Assembly (NCBI GenBank): GCA_964624795.1
Contig: CAZUZS010000003.1
Span: 62,001 to 126,000 of the forward strand
Reading direction: 5' to 3'
Length of the DNA: 64,000 nucleotides
Source: CAZUZS01 sp964624795
GTDB lineage: Bacteria; Calditrichota; Calditrichia; RBG-13-44-9
The position numbers and the translations under genes were made by a program. How positions within the stretch are numbered: position 1 is the stretch's first letter; every line of letters begins with the position of its first letter. The notes beneath the pieces were generated by a model. That model was not told where the DNA came from. It ran no database searches and was given only the letters and a program-made list of their open reading frames with translations. Below, piece after piece: positions 51,249 through 59,948 of the stretch.

Positions 51249-52967
51249 ATGAAAAAGGTCTTTATTCCGGCTATTTTCTTGTTGACGGCAGTAGTATTCA
51301 TGGCCGGCTGCGGCAAAAAGCCGGACGCGGTTGCCAAAGTCGGTTCACAGGAAATCACACTCACCGAACTTAAGAGCACGCTCAGCCAAAGATTCAACAC
51401 CTCGGATTATGCAACAATATCAATGGAAGATAAGCAGAAAGTACTCGAAAGCATGATTGACAACCTGTTGATTGCTCAGCGGGCGAGAGAACTAAAACTG
51501 GATGAGAAGCCCGAGTTTACACAGGACGTGGACTCCAAAGTAGACAACCTCATGGCACAAAAATTATACGAGATCAAGATTGTCGACAAGTTTCTGCCCG
51601 ATGATCTAATCCGGAAAATGCTATCGCTGAACGACTACGATTTCAAACTGGATGTGATTGCCTTAGGCTATAAAACATCCAAGGATATTCGCAACGACAG
51701 AAGCAAAGAAGAAGCCATCAAGCTTGGGGATGAGATCGTTGAAAAAATCAGGAAGGGCGAAGATGCACAAGCTTTGTCCAAGCAATATACCGATGAAAAC
51801 GGGCTTAAGAGAAAAAACGGTCTGCTGGAAGGGTACTCTCCCGGCCTGTTCGACCCGGAATTTGACATGCAACTTTATAAAGCCGGACCGGGCAGCATTA
51901 TTGGACCGGTGGTCAGCGACCGCGGCATTTACATCGCCAAAGTGATTGAAAAGAAGAAAAAGTCCACTATTCAGCCGAGCAATTACGCCCAGGAATCGCT
52001 GCGACTTAAAAGGCAGTTGTTTCAGAAATTTTATATGGACCAGGGCAACAAGGAATATCAGAGTTTAACCGAAGAGTTTAAGAAGAAATTAGGATCTGAA
52101 ATTTCCGATGAAGGAATAACCAAATTCCTGGAAGCAGTAAAACAATGGTCTTCCGTTCCCAATCCGAAAGACGACCAGTTTACCGAGGAGGACAGAGCCA
52201 TTTTGTTGGGGAAAATAGGCGACACCGACATCACCGCCGGCTATTTCATCGACCAGTTCCGGGGACGGTTTAGCAAGTTTTACCAGAGATACAACAATCA
52301 GGAAAGTATGAAAAAGATCATGGAGAACCAGATCAATTACATGGCCTGGATTAAAACGGCGAAGGAAGAAGGCATAAATAAGATCCCGGAAGTCAAGGCC
52401 GAAATTCAGCGCCAGGAAAATGCCAAGCTGGTAGAAATGTTTAACAAATATGAGATTAATGAGAAAATAGACGTGCCCGAAGAGGCAATTCAGCAATACT
52501 ATGATGAGCACAAAGACCAGTACCGCGAGGCAGCGAAGATCAGGATTTGGGAAATCGCGGTGAAAGACGAAAGCCAGGCCAACCATGTTTACGATTTGGC
52601 AAAACGCAGGAATGCCGATTTCACCAAGTTGGCTGAAAAGTACACCGAAAAACAGGCAATGAAGAAACGTGGTGGAGATCTGGGCTACCAGAGCGAAAGT
52701 TCAGGTGTGGGAGATATCAGCAAAAAGGCATTCCAGGCCGGCCCCAACCAGTTACTCAAACCGTTTAAAAGCGGTAACCTCTTTTATGTTCTCAAAACCG
52801 GCGCTCTTCAACCTGAAAAAATAAAACCGCTGGATGAAATGCGCTCCCGAATAGTCTCCGAAATCACACGAACAAAAGAAAAGGATGCGCACGATTCCAT
52901 GGTTGAAGAGATTAAAAAGAACTCCACCTACTGGATAAACGAACCGCTTTTAAGACAAATGTCGTAA
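51249..52967 (+). CDS. Parvulin-type peptidyl-prolyl isomerase lipoprotein, long
   Basis: 572 aa lipoprotein (lipobox FMAGC, Cys21). Layout: SurA_N-like helical chaperone domain (KVLESMIDNLLIAQRARELK), a first degenerate parvulin-like unit (about 145-235; SKQYTDENGLKRKNGLLEGY), a helical linker, and a second, more typical parvulin domain (about 425-525; EKYTEKQAMKKRGGDLGYQS). It should sit on the periplasmic face of a membrane and fold envelope proteins. AAGGAGGAG lies before the ATG. Related to PrsA/SurA/PpiD; exact type uncertain. Confidence 0.85.
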   Translation: MKKVFIPAIFLLTAVVFMAGCGKKPDAVAKVGSQEITLTELKSTLSQRFNTSDYATISMEDKQKVLESMIDNLLIAQRARELKLDEKPEFTQDVDSKVDNLMAQKLYEIKIVDKFLPDDLIRKMLSLNDYDFKLDVIALGYKTSKDIRNDRSKEEAIKLGDEIVEKIRKGEDAQALSKQYTDENGLKRKNGLLEGYSPGLFDPEFDMQLYKAGPGSIIGPVVSDRGIYIAKVIEKKKKSTIQPSNYAQESLRLKRQLFQKFYMDQGNKEYQSLTEEFKKKLGSEISDEGITKFLEAVKQWSSVPNPKDDQFTEEDRAILLGKIGDTDITAGYFIDQFRGRFSKFYQRYNNQESMKKIMENQINYMAWIKTAKEEGINKIPEVKAEIQRQENAKLVEMFNKYEINEKIDVPEEAIQQYYDEHKDQYREAAKIRIWEIAVKDESQANHVYDLAKRRNADFTKLAEKYTEKQAMKKRGGDLGYQSESSGVGDISKKAFQAGPNQLLKPFKSGNLFYVLKTGALQPEKIKPLDEMRSRIVSEITRTKEKDAHDSMVEEIKKNSTYWINEPLLRQMS

Positions 52968-52978
52968 GGAAAAAAAGG

Positions 52979-53821
52979 ATGACCCCAAAAGCTCGACTTT
53001 TTGCATCAGTCCTGGCAACCGGGTTTCTTCTGCTGGTTGCCTGTAGAAAGAGCCCTGTTCCACAGATTCAAATTGTGGCGCAAGTTGAAGATCACTACCT
53101 GACCAGTGATCAATTATTAAGTTGGATGCCTCCCAATTTACCGGAGGAACAAAAGAATGCGGTTGCCAGGCAATACATAGACCGCTGGGTACAGAAGACA
53201 ATTCTGGCGATCTCGGCAAACAAAGAAGGAATTACTCTCACGCCTTATCAGAAATGGTCTGTACGAAATCTTGAAAAAGAGATGTTGGCGCAAAAGTATA
53301 TCGAGGCGAAACTGCCCAAGGAAATCATTATTACCGATGAAGAGATCTCCAATTATTACGAGGAAAACAAAGCGGAATTTATTCGGGATATGGATGAAGT
53401 CCACCTGGTGCAGCTATACCTGGAAAATCTCGATCAGGCAATTGCCAGAGAGATTCGGGAGAGCAAATCTTTGCTGGATGTCATCCAAAAAAATTATCTG
53501 GATACGAAGGCAAACAGGATGTTGGAACAGAACGGAGATTTGGGATACGTGCCGGTGCAGAATTTGCGCAAAGAAATCATCTGGACCATCAAAAACGGTG
53601 CTACAGGCCGTATTTACGGCCCCATTAGAATAGATCGCGGTTACTATTACTTCCAGATGATGGATAGACAACCAAAAGGAACATATCGCAGCCTGGACCT
53701 GGTGAAAGAGGATATCCGGCTGCGGCTGATGAACATCCGGCGAAATAAATTAGTTGCGGATATCGCCAAGAAGGATGAAGAGAAATTGTCGGTATCTGTC
53801 TACCCAGATCATATTAAATAA
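52979..53821 (+). CDS. Second parvulin-like lipoprotein
   Basis: 280 aa, starting 11 bp after the previous gene. Lipobox LLVAC, Cys22. SurA_N-like helices (ARQYIDRWVQKTILAISANK), then a compact parvulin-like domain (about 125-235; EVHLVQLYLEN, EQNGDLGYVPVQNLRKEI, RGYYYFQMMDRQPKG). The isomerase core is divergent, so it may act mainly as a chaperone. A paralogue of its neighbours. Confidence 0.8.
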   Translation: MTPKARLFASVLATGFLLLVACRKSPVPQIQIVAQVEDHYLTSDQLLSWMPPNLPEEQKNAVARQYIDRWVQKTILAISANKEGITLTPYQKWSVRNLEKEMLAQKYIEAKLPKEIIITDEEISNYYEENKAEFIRDMDEVHLVQLYLENLDQAIAREIRESKSLLDVIQKNYLDTKANRMLEQNGDLGYVPVQNLRKEIIWTIKNGATGRIYGPIRIDRGYYYFQMMDRQPKGTYRSLDLVKEDIRLRLMNIRRNKLVADIAKKDEEKLSVSVYPDHIK

Positions 53822-53929
53822 TTTCCGAGGAACCTGGCTTTCACAAATGTATTAAATACTCATAAATGTGTGGATTTCATCTCGTTTCGGGATGTTCTGA
53901 AACTATCTTTTTTTATTTGAGGTTAATCG

Positions 53930-55219
53930 ATGAAAAAAATATTTTTGCCAATCTTTCTTGCAGCGGTACTGTTGGCAACGCCGGTTTTCAGCCAGCAGGT
54001 GCTGGATGGAACCGCAGCTATTGTAGGCGACGATGTGGTTTTGACTTCTGACATCAATGCTTTGATAACGCAGTATGCTTTTCAGAACAAGATAGATATT
54101 GCTCACCAGCCAAGTCTTTATCACCAATTGGGGAAAAAGTTTCTGGAAACGCTTATCGACCAGAAGTTATTGCTGATTAAAGCTGAAGAGGACACCATCA
54201 AGGTTGATGACGAACGGGTGGAACAGAATTTAAAGCAGCAAATGGATTATATGATCCAACAAGCCGGGTCGGAGCAGAAACTGGAGGAGTACTACTCCGC
54301 GCCGCTTTTCAAGATCAAGAAGGACTTGCGCAAGGAGATCGAAAACCAGATGCGCATTGGCGTTCTGAGGGACAAGCGATTCGGAAGCACAAAGATCTCA
54401 CGCAAGGAGGTCGAGAACTTTTATCATCAGTACGAAGACAGCCTTCCAACGCACAAGGCGACGGTCAGTATCAGTCACATCCTGATGCAGGTAACTCCAA
54501 GCAAAGAAGCCATTGCTGCCGCCTACCAAAAGACAAAAGACATCCGGCAACGCTTGCTGGATGGTGAAGATTTTGCCACCCTCGCCAAGAAATATTCGGA
54601 GGATCCTGGTTCCGCCTCAAACGGCGGCGATCTCGGATTTGTCTCACGGGGAACCTTGGTTAAGGAGTTCGAGGAAGCTGCTTTTTCCCTGAAGAAGGAT
54701 GAGATTTCTGATATTGTTCAATCGCAATTTGGATTTCACATCATCCAGTTGCTGGAACGGCAGGGCGAGAGAATTCATGTTCGCCATATTTTGATTCAAT
54801 TAAAACCAACCACAGAAGACGAGCAGCGGGTTGTGAACCGCCTCAAGGAGATCCGCCAGAAAATACTGGATGGCGATTCCACCTTCGAGGAGATGGCGCT
54901 GAAATACTCCAGCGATCCGAATGTCGAGAAAGATCATGGAAACCTGGGACAATTTGAACAGGGCAGTTTTCAAATCAAGGGATTTGAGGATGCCGTTCAG
55001 GGTCTGAAACCGGGGGAGATCAGCGAGCCGTTTCGAACAGAATATGGATATCACATCGTGCGGTTGGATGGCCAGACTGAAGCACGCCCATTATCCCTGA
55101 AAAATGATTGGGAGCAGATTGAACAATGGGCACTCCAGCATAAACAGGAGAACGAATTTAAAGCCTGGCTGGCGCAACTGCGAAAAGAGATACCAGTCGT
55201 AGTGGAAATTGATATTTAA
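53930..55219 (+). CDS. surA: SurA-like periplasmic chaperone/isomerase
   Basis: 429 aa. Sec signal peptide (about 1-21, ending PVFSQ), SurA_N domain (LDGTAAIVGDDVVLTSDINA), then two parvulin domains: about 172-282 (SISHILMQVTPSKEA, KKYSEDPGSASNGGDLGFVS, QSQFGFHIIQLLER) and 284-390 (VRHILIQLKP, DHGNLGQFEQGSF, TEYGYHIVRL). Both keep the His residues of active parvulins. Delivers outer-membrane proteins to BamA. GAGG before ATG; the next gene follows 8 bp later. Confidence 0.92.
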   Translation: MKKIFLPIFLAAVLLATPVFSQQVLDGTAAIVGDDVVLTSDINALITQYAFQNKIDIAHQPSLYHQLGKKFLETLIDQKLLLIKAEEDTIKVDDERVEQNLKQQMDYMIQQAGSEQKLEEYYSAPLFKIKKDLRKEIENQMRIGVLRDKRFGSTKISRKEVENFYHQYEDSLPTHKATVSISHILMQVTPSKEAIAAAYQKTKDIRQRLLDGEDFATLAKKYSEDPGSASNGGDLGFVSRGTLVKEFEEAAFSLKKDEISDIVQSQFGFHIIQLLERQGERIHVRHILIQLKPTTEDEQRVVNRLKEIRQKILDGDSTFEEMALKYSSDPNVEKDHGNLGQFEQGSFQIKGFEDAVQGLKPGEISEPFRTEYGYHIVRLDGQTEARPLSLKNDWEQIEQWALQHKQENEFKAWLAQLRKEIPVVVEIDI

Positions 55220-55227
55220 GAAAATCC

Positions 55228-56586
55228 ATGACAGACCAGGTCCTCCCACACGTTTTGGTTGTAGAAGACCAGTTAAATTGGCAGCGTCTGTATAAGTTGT
55301 GGCTAAAAAAATCTTTTCGCCTGAGCTTTTCATCCACTAGGGCAGAGGCATTGCACCAGACCAGAAACAGGCGATTCGATATAATTCTAATGGATTTGGG
55401 GCTGCCGGAACCGGAAGACGGCATTCGCTGCATTCGGGAGATATTGGCGGAGAAACAAAGCGCCCAAATCGTAGTTGTAAGCGCATTCACAGACCGCGAT
55501 CTTCATCTTAACGTTCAGCAATTAGGGGTGTACGCGGTTTTTCAAAAGGACGAGCGCCTGCAAGCCGACCTGCCCATCCTGCTCCGCAAAGCCTGCGAAA
55601 TGGCATCCCTCGAAAGAGAAAATCTTTATTTACGCGAGCGGTTTCGCAAGAGCCGGGAGCAATTCAGAATTTTAGGAGAAAGCCCTGCGGCAAGCGACTT
55701 ACGTAGCCAGGTAAAGAGCGTCAGCGGCGCCGATGCACCGGTTCTCATTACCGGTCCTACCGGATCGGGCAAAACATATCTCGCCAGAATGATTCACCTG
55801 CAATCCCGCCGCGCGGAAAAGCCGCTGGTCGAAATCAATTGCGCCACCCTGCCCTCCAATTTGGTCGAGAACGAACTTTTTGGTCACACCCGCGGCGCGT
55901 TCACCGGTGCAGAAAAAGCCTCTATTGGTAAGTTCAAATCCGCCGACAACGGTACCATAGTGCTGGATGAAATCGGGGAGATTCCGACCACCATACAGGC
56001 CAAACTGCTGCAGGTGATTGAAGAAAAGAGCTTTTACCCGTTGGGCAGCATGGAAGAAGTAGATGTGAATGTGAGAATAATTGCCACCACCAACTGTGAC
56101 CTTCAACAGGAGATGAAAAAGGGCAATTTCCGGGAAGATCTTTATTTTCGGCTGGCAGGATTCATTATAGAAATTCCGCCTTTGGTGGAGCGGACAGAAG
56201 ATATCCCGGCGTACTTTGATTTTCTTCTGAATAAAATATGCGAAGAAGAAGGAATTCCCATTCCGCCTATGGAGACTGCGGTCTATGAAACAATTAAACA
56301 GCTTGGCTGGCCGGGGAATATTCGGGAACTGAAAAATGTCGTCACAAAACTGGTTACATTTCACCGGGAAGAAATAACCGGAAAAGATGTTTTGCTCTAC
56401 AACGCGGCTCTTCGTGATAATTTTGTGCGGGAGACGCTGCAGAAAAAATTCAGTTTGAGGGAGCTCAACGCGGCTTACATAAAAGAACTGGCCAAATTGG
56501 TGCACCGAAAAAGCGAACTCGCCCACATCCTGGGAATTGATAAAAAAACACTGGATAAATACTTAAAAATGCAGGTAGGGGAATGA
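55228..56586 (+). CDS. NtrC-type sigma-54 response regulator
   Basis: 452 aa. Receiver domain (about 8-125) with acidic pocket VVED, phosphoacceptor Asp56 in LMDLGLP and Lys107. AAA+ domain (about 147-380): Walker A GPTGSGKT (176-183), the sigma-54 loop GAFTGA (223-228), Walker B IVLDEIGEI. The C-terminal Fis-type helix-turn-helix is HRKSELAHILGIDKKTLDKY. It must act at sigma-54 promoters; two such promoters precede flagellar operons in this window, but a link is only inference. Its stop overlaps the pqqD-like start. Confidence 0.93.
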   Translation: MTDQVLPHVLVVEDQLNWQRLYKLWLKKSFRLSFSSTRAEALHQTRNRRFDIILMDLGLPEPEDGIRCIREILAEKQSAQIVVVSAFTDRDLHLNVQQLGVYAVFQKDERLQADLPILLRKACEMASLERENLYLRERFRKSREQFRILGESPAASDLRSQVKSVSGADAPVLITGPTGSGKTYLARMIHLQSRRAEKPLVEINCATLPSNLVENELFGHTRGAFTGAEKASIGKFKSADNGTIVLDEIGEIPTTIQAKLLQVIEEKSFYPLGSMEEVDVNVRIIATTNCDLQQEMKKGNFREDLYFRLAGFIIEIPPLVERTEDIPAYFDFLLNKICEEEGIPIPPMETAVYETIKQLGWPGNIRELKNVVTKLVTFHREEITGKDVLLYNAALRDNFVRETLQKKFSLRELNAAYIKELAKLVHRKSELAHILGIDKKTLDKYLKMQVGE

Positions 56587-56960
56587 AAAAGAAAAAGGAA
56601 AAACCGGATCGCGGTCAAATAATCGCAGAGTGGCTGAATTATTACCCAATTCGGGAAATGGAATATGAAAAAGACGATAAAGAACAGGTTGTTATTTTGG
56701 TGCCGCCGGTCGAGAACTGGCTGGTTAGCAAAATATTGCCGAAACCGAAAAAACCTGCACAACGAATTCACCTGGATGAAATAGGGACTTTTGTTTGGGA
56801 ACATTGTGACGGAAAACTCTCTATCAGGGAGATTGGCGAACACCTGGCGGGAGAATTTTCTCAACTTACGGGGCAGGTGGATGAAAGAATTGTTCAATTT
56901 TTGCAGCAAATGTATCAACAAAATTTTATTAATGTTTACACCAAAAACGAGACGGCCTGA
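56583..56960 (+). CDS. PqqD-like (RRE-fold) protein
   Basis: 125 aa. ATG overlaps the preceding stop (ATGA), so translation is coupled to the NtrC-type gene. Residues about 57-118 show the PqqD pattern: RIHLDEIGTFVWEHCDGKLS, IREIGEHLAGEFSQ, VDERIVQFLQQMYQQNFINV. PqqD-fold domains bind leader peptides in peptide-modification pathways, but no radical SAM enzyme, protease or precursor peptide is visible nearby. The 55-residue N-terminal extension is charged (MKKKKEKPDRG). Function here unknown. Confidence 0.8.
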   Translation: MKKKKEKPDRGQIIAEWLNYYPIREMEYEKDDKEQVVILVPPVENWLVSKILPKPKKPAQRIHLDEIGTFVWEHCDGKLSIREIGEHLAGEFSQLTGQVDERIVQFLQQMYQQNFINVYTKNETA

Positions 56961-57318
56961 AAAGCTGCACATGGCATAGGCTGAATTTTCCTAAAAGTAA
57001 AAAATATTCCCGCTCAGTTTCCCTTTCCAGAACTGCCCCCGGTCAAACACCCGGAGTCGTTTTGGGAGCGGCTAACCCAAACCGAACCAGTTATTTTTCC
57101 CTTGTTTTCTTCAAACAATAGAAGAATATTCTCCTGAATTTTTTTCATTCCAAAGAATTGCAACCGCCCTTTATCCTGACAATATCCGCATCCCACCATA
57201 AAACAGTTTTTTATTCAAAAAGATGAGTTCTTTTTTTGTGATTTAAACGAAGGGAGATTTCCTGAATTTCCTTTTATTGTAATTACCAATTACCCGGAAT
57301 TGAATTGGGAGGAATCTT
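56961..57318 (+). other. Gap between pqqD-like gene and unknown gene
   Basis: 358 bp, AT-rich. No ribosome-site-linked small peptide gene on the plus strand was found; a 61-codon minus frame (57014-57199) with three Cys has no ribosome site. A perfect palindrome GTAATT-acc-AATTAC at 57279-57293, 26 bp before the next start codon, may be an operator. Confidence 0.4.
57279..57293. promoter_or_regulatory. Operator-like palindrome
   Basis: GTAATT and AATTAC flank a 3-nt spacer just upstream of the GGGAGG ribosome site of the gene at 57319. Its symmetry and position suit a repressor site; it could also be chance in AT-rich DNA. Confidence 0.3.
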
Positions 57319-57981
57319 ATGCAGGAAATCGGTCCCCACACGGAGGAAAGGATTGCAAAAATGGATTTGATCGGTTTGGAAAAAGAACTTCAAAAGAGAT
57401 GGGTGTTGCCCTACAACTTTAACTTTAAATTTGATTTTAATTTAGAAGCAAAAATCAATTTTGTCTACACCGTATCCGATTTTGATGAAGTATTACGGCA
57501 AATTGGACCTCTTCCGGAGTCATTGAAACAGTACGCCGTGAACCGGTGGTACAACTACTGGAGCAATAAGGGATTAAACCAAATATTTTCAGAACATCCG
57601 GATTGTGAGCCCGTTTATAATCAATATGAAGAGGTAGAGGCGGTTACAATTCAGAATACACTCTTCAGGATAAAACTTCATGTTTTCCCCAATCAATTCG
57701 CCAATACGCTGCGATATGCCCTGCGGCACAAGGAAGAACTGATCTATTGGTTGTATCGCAAAATCAAACGCCATTCAATACAGGAAATTCCCAACCAGAT
57801 ATTCGTTATTCTGTATCAAAGGGATGGCGAGCACTGGAAATTGAAAGCGGAATTGTCAAAGCTGAAAGAAATTGTCGATAATTATTTAAATGAATTCGAC
57901 ATCCATCGGACGGTTCGGGTCCATATTATTGATAACACTGTCAATTACGCGGATACGCTCTGGTTCATCCAGCAGGATTGA
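57319..57981 (+). CDS. Hypothetical protein, no recognised family
   Basis: 220 aa, soluble, no signal peptide or membrane segment. Rich in aromatic residues (about residues 25-55, PYNFNFKFDFNLEAKINFVY; KQYAVNRWYNYWSNKG). The sequence DFDEVLRQIGPLPESLKQYAVNRWYNYWS reads as an amphipathic helical region; the C-terminal part alternates strands and helices. GGGAGG six bases before ATG. It lies alone, convergent with the phosphoesterase gene downstream. Confidence 0.7.
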   Translation: MQEIGPHTEERIAKMDLIGLEKELQKRWVLPYNFNFKFDFNLEAKINFVYTVSDFDEVLRQIGPLPESLKQYAVNRWYNYWSNKGLNQIFSEHPDCEPVYNQYEEVEAVTIQNTLFRIKLHVFPNQFANTLRYALRHKEELIYWLYRKIKRHSIQEIPNQIFVILYQRDGEHWKLKAELSKLKEIVDNYLNEFDIHRTVRVHIIDNTVNYADTLWFIQQD

Positions 57982-58006
57982 GTAAGCTACAATTGTAATA
58001 ATGGGT

Positions 58007-58024
58007 CGCGGTTCGTCTCCCGCG
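58007..58024. other. Short GC hairpin between convergent genes
   Basis: CGCGG and CCGCG pair around an 8-nt loop in the 82-bp gap between two convergent genes. No T-run, so termination is uncertain. Confidence 0.3.
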
Positions 58025-58063
58025 GATTCATTTAGGGTTTGAATCATTAAAATTCAGATCTGA

Positions 58064-59737
58064 TTAATCCGGCTGGTTATGATTCGACAGAACCGCCTGG
58101 ACTACTCTTTTGGGTGTTAGCCGCCAGCTTGGTGCTTTTGGTGCCCGGATTCGCTTTTGATTCTGAATAAATTCAATCACAATTTCCCGCACTTCTTTGC
58201 TCGATTTCCAAAGAATCCTGCAGCCATATTTCCGGTATAGCTGCATTCCAGTATCGCTATTTACAACAACTTTGTAGGTCTTTTTTAAATCCAGCGGTTT
58301 GCCGATGGCATCGCTAAAAAGGCGCGTAATCCGTACTCCCGGCTTCCTGGTAATGTCAATATCGTAGGAAACACCACGCGCAGTATCATATTCCGAAGCT
58401 TCGGCATCGGGATCAACAAGTGGAACACGAACGGGATTTTCCGGGTCTAACCGGTTAAAAAATTTAGCCGACCTCTCCAAGTGATTTTTCACCTGTTTGC
58501 CGGACAACAATAAAATCATCAGAAAATTGGCGGCGGGGTAAAAGCGGTAAACATCTTTAACATGAATGACGCCGTCCGCTATTATATCAGGTGCCATGCC
58601 GGAAGAGACAAGGGAAATGTCCGCCGTGGTTGCATCTAATTGGGCGCGATGAACGATATCTACAAACCAATTCTCCTCAAAGGGAAGCTCCCGGCCATTG
58701 CCGGGCGCGTCAACCTTCGCAATGCGACTGTTCATATACCTTATCATCTTTTCATGATATGGCTGGTATGTTTTCATGACAGGGTGGGAAGGTTTCACAT
58801 GTCCCATTGATTCTATTTCAGCATATTTCTCATAGAGACGCCACTCATTTTCCGAATGTCGAAATTTTAGTCGAATCACACCAAGGTTACGTCCGTGGCT
58901 TCCCGCCATAACGACCAGCGGCTCTTTGACGTTCTGTTTCTTACTCTTGGGATGGCTATTATACGTCTCGTGCTCGTGACCGGCGATAATTACGTCATAC
59001 TCGGGTTGGTTGGCAGCAATTTCCAGGCAGGGATTTTCCTCGAGGACGGATTTTTTGGACCGAATTTTTGTCGTTTCCGGATGAACTCCGGCATGAAACA
59101 GCCCGATCAATATCCCGGTCTCTTTCCTGCCTTTGAAATAGCTTGCCCAGCCTTTTGCCGCAATCCTCATATCCTGCCAGCGTATTCCCCATTGCGCCGG
59201 TGTACTCAGGCCGGGCGGAAAGCCCGGTGTGGTTAATCCCAGCACCCCTATTGTCAGCCCATTCAATTCCCTAACCGTGAAAGGCTGAAAAAAAGACTTA
59301 CCCGATTTGGTATTTGCATTTGCAGACAGAACAGGAAATTTAAATTGATCCACAATTCGTTTATAGATCTCAGGTCCCTGCTCAACATCAGCGTGACCCA
59401 CAGAGGCAGCGGTATATTGCATCATGTTCATCACTGCAGCAACCGGATAAGGCGATTCTTTATCAATGTAATTGTAATAATAGTTTAAGGGAGAACCCTG
59501 AATGCTATCGCCATTATCCAGCAAAATTACATTTTCATATTTGCGGCGATATTCTTCCACACGGCCTGCAATTTTTGCCAGGCCACTGCCTGTTTTGTGG
59601 TCACGAGCATAATCAAAAGGATAAATACATCCGTGGATATCGCTGGTAAACAGGATAACAATTTGCATCTCCTGTTTGCGAAAAGACGATGAAATTATTT
59701 TTGCGATTTTATGAAAAAGATTAACAAAAAGGATCAT
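58064..59737 (-). CDS. 5'-nucleotidase-family phosphoesterase with altered active site
   Basis: 557 aa from ATG 59737 (AGGA eight bases upstream); an inner ATG at 59668 would start directly at the metal motif. Metallophosphoesterase domain: FTSDIHGCI (Asp33, His35), LDNGDSIQGSP, a His in IGLFHAGVHP and AGHEHETY. The normal GNHD/E motif is replaced by GHADVE (His115-Ala116), changing a metal ligand Asn and the catalytic His. The C-terminal 5'-nucleotidase domain (VSSGMAPDIIADGVIHVKD; YPAANFLMILLLSGKQVKNH) is intact. UshA/CpdB-like proteins cleave nucleotides in the periplasm, but no clear signal peptide is seen. Confidence 0.85.
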   Translation of the reverse strand: MILFVNLFHKIAKIISSSFRKQEMQIVILFTSDIHGCIYPFDYARDHKTGSGLAKIAGRVEEYRRKYENVILLDNGDSIQGSPLNYYYNYIDKESPYPVAAVMNMMQYTAASVGHADVEQGPEIYKRIVDQFKFPVLSANANTKSGKSFFQPFTVRELNGLTIGVLGLTTPGFPPGLSTPAQWGIRWQDMRIAAKGWASYFKGRKETGILIGLFHAGVHPETTKIRSKKSVLEENPCLEIAANQPEYDVIIAGHEHETYNSHPKSKKQNVKEPLVVMAGSHGRNLGVIRLKFRHSENEWRLYEKYAEIESMGHVKPSHPVMKTYQPYHEKMIRYMNSRIAKVDAPGNGRELPFEENWFVDIVHRAQLDATTADISLVSSGMAPDIIADGVIHVKDVYRFYPAANFLMILLLSGKQVKNHLERSAKFFNRLDPENPVRVPLVDPDAEASEYDTARGVSYDIDITRKPGVRITRLFSDAIGKPLDLKKTYKVVVNSDTGMQLYRKYGCRILWKSSKEVREIVIEFIQNQKRIRAPKAPSWRLTPKRVVQAVLSNHNQPD

Positions 59738-59948
59738 TATGCCATCCTGGTGTAAGCAGGCTGCGAATCAGAGAATCCGCTTAATAATTCACGATCAAAA
59801 AGAGAATCATTCAGTTAACTTTTCTGTTGGCACTTCATTTTTCATATTAAGGCAAAGACACCCGCGATTGTTTCTTTGTCTCCCAAAATACGTGGGCGAG
59901 TGAATCGCAGCCCTGACTTGTCAAAGCCGCGGAAATATTATAGATTCA
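59738..59948 (-). other. Gap between LpoA-like gene and phosphoesterase gene
   Basis: 211 bp. A TTGACA box is present on the minus strand near 59915 but no -10 at the right distance. Nothing else recognised. Confidence 0.25.

Noticed and set aside
56961..57010. TGGCAT near 56972 as a sigma-54 promoter for the gene at 57319
   Set aside because: The -12 TTGC element is absent at the required distance, and the site is over 300 bp from the gene.
57014..57199. 61-codon minus-strand frame with three Cys, considered as a peptide precursor for the PqqD-like protein
   Set aside because: Opposite strand, no ribosome site, and only a chance-like CxxC; not enough to call a precursor gene.
58007..58024. 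Possible tRNA T-arm (GGTTCG within a GC stem)
   Set aside because: No acceptor, D or anticodon stem can be built around it; it is an isolated hairpin.
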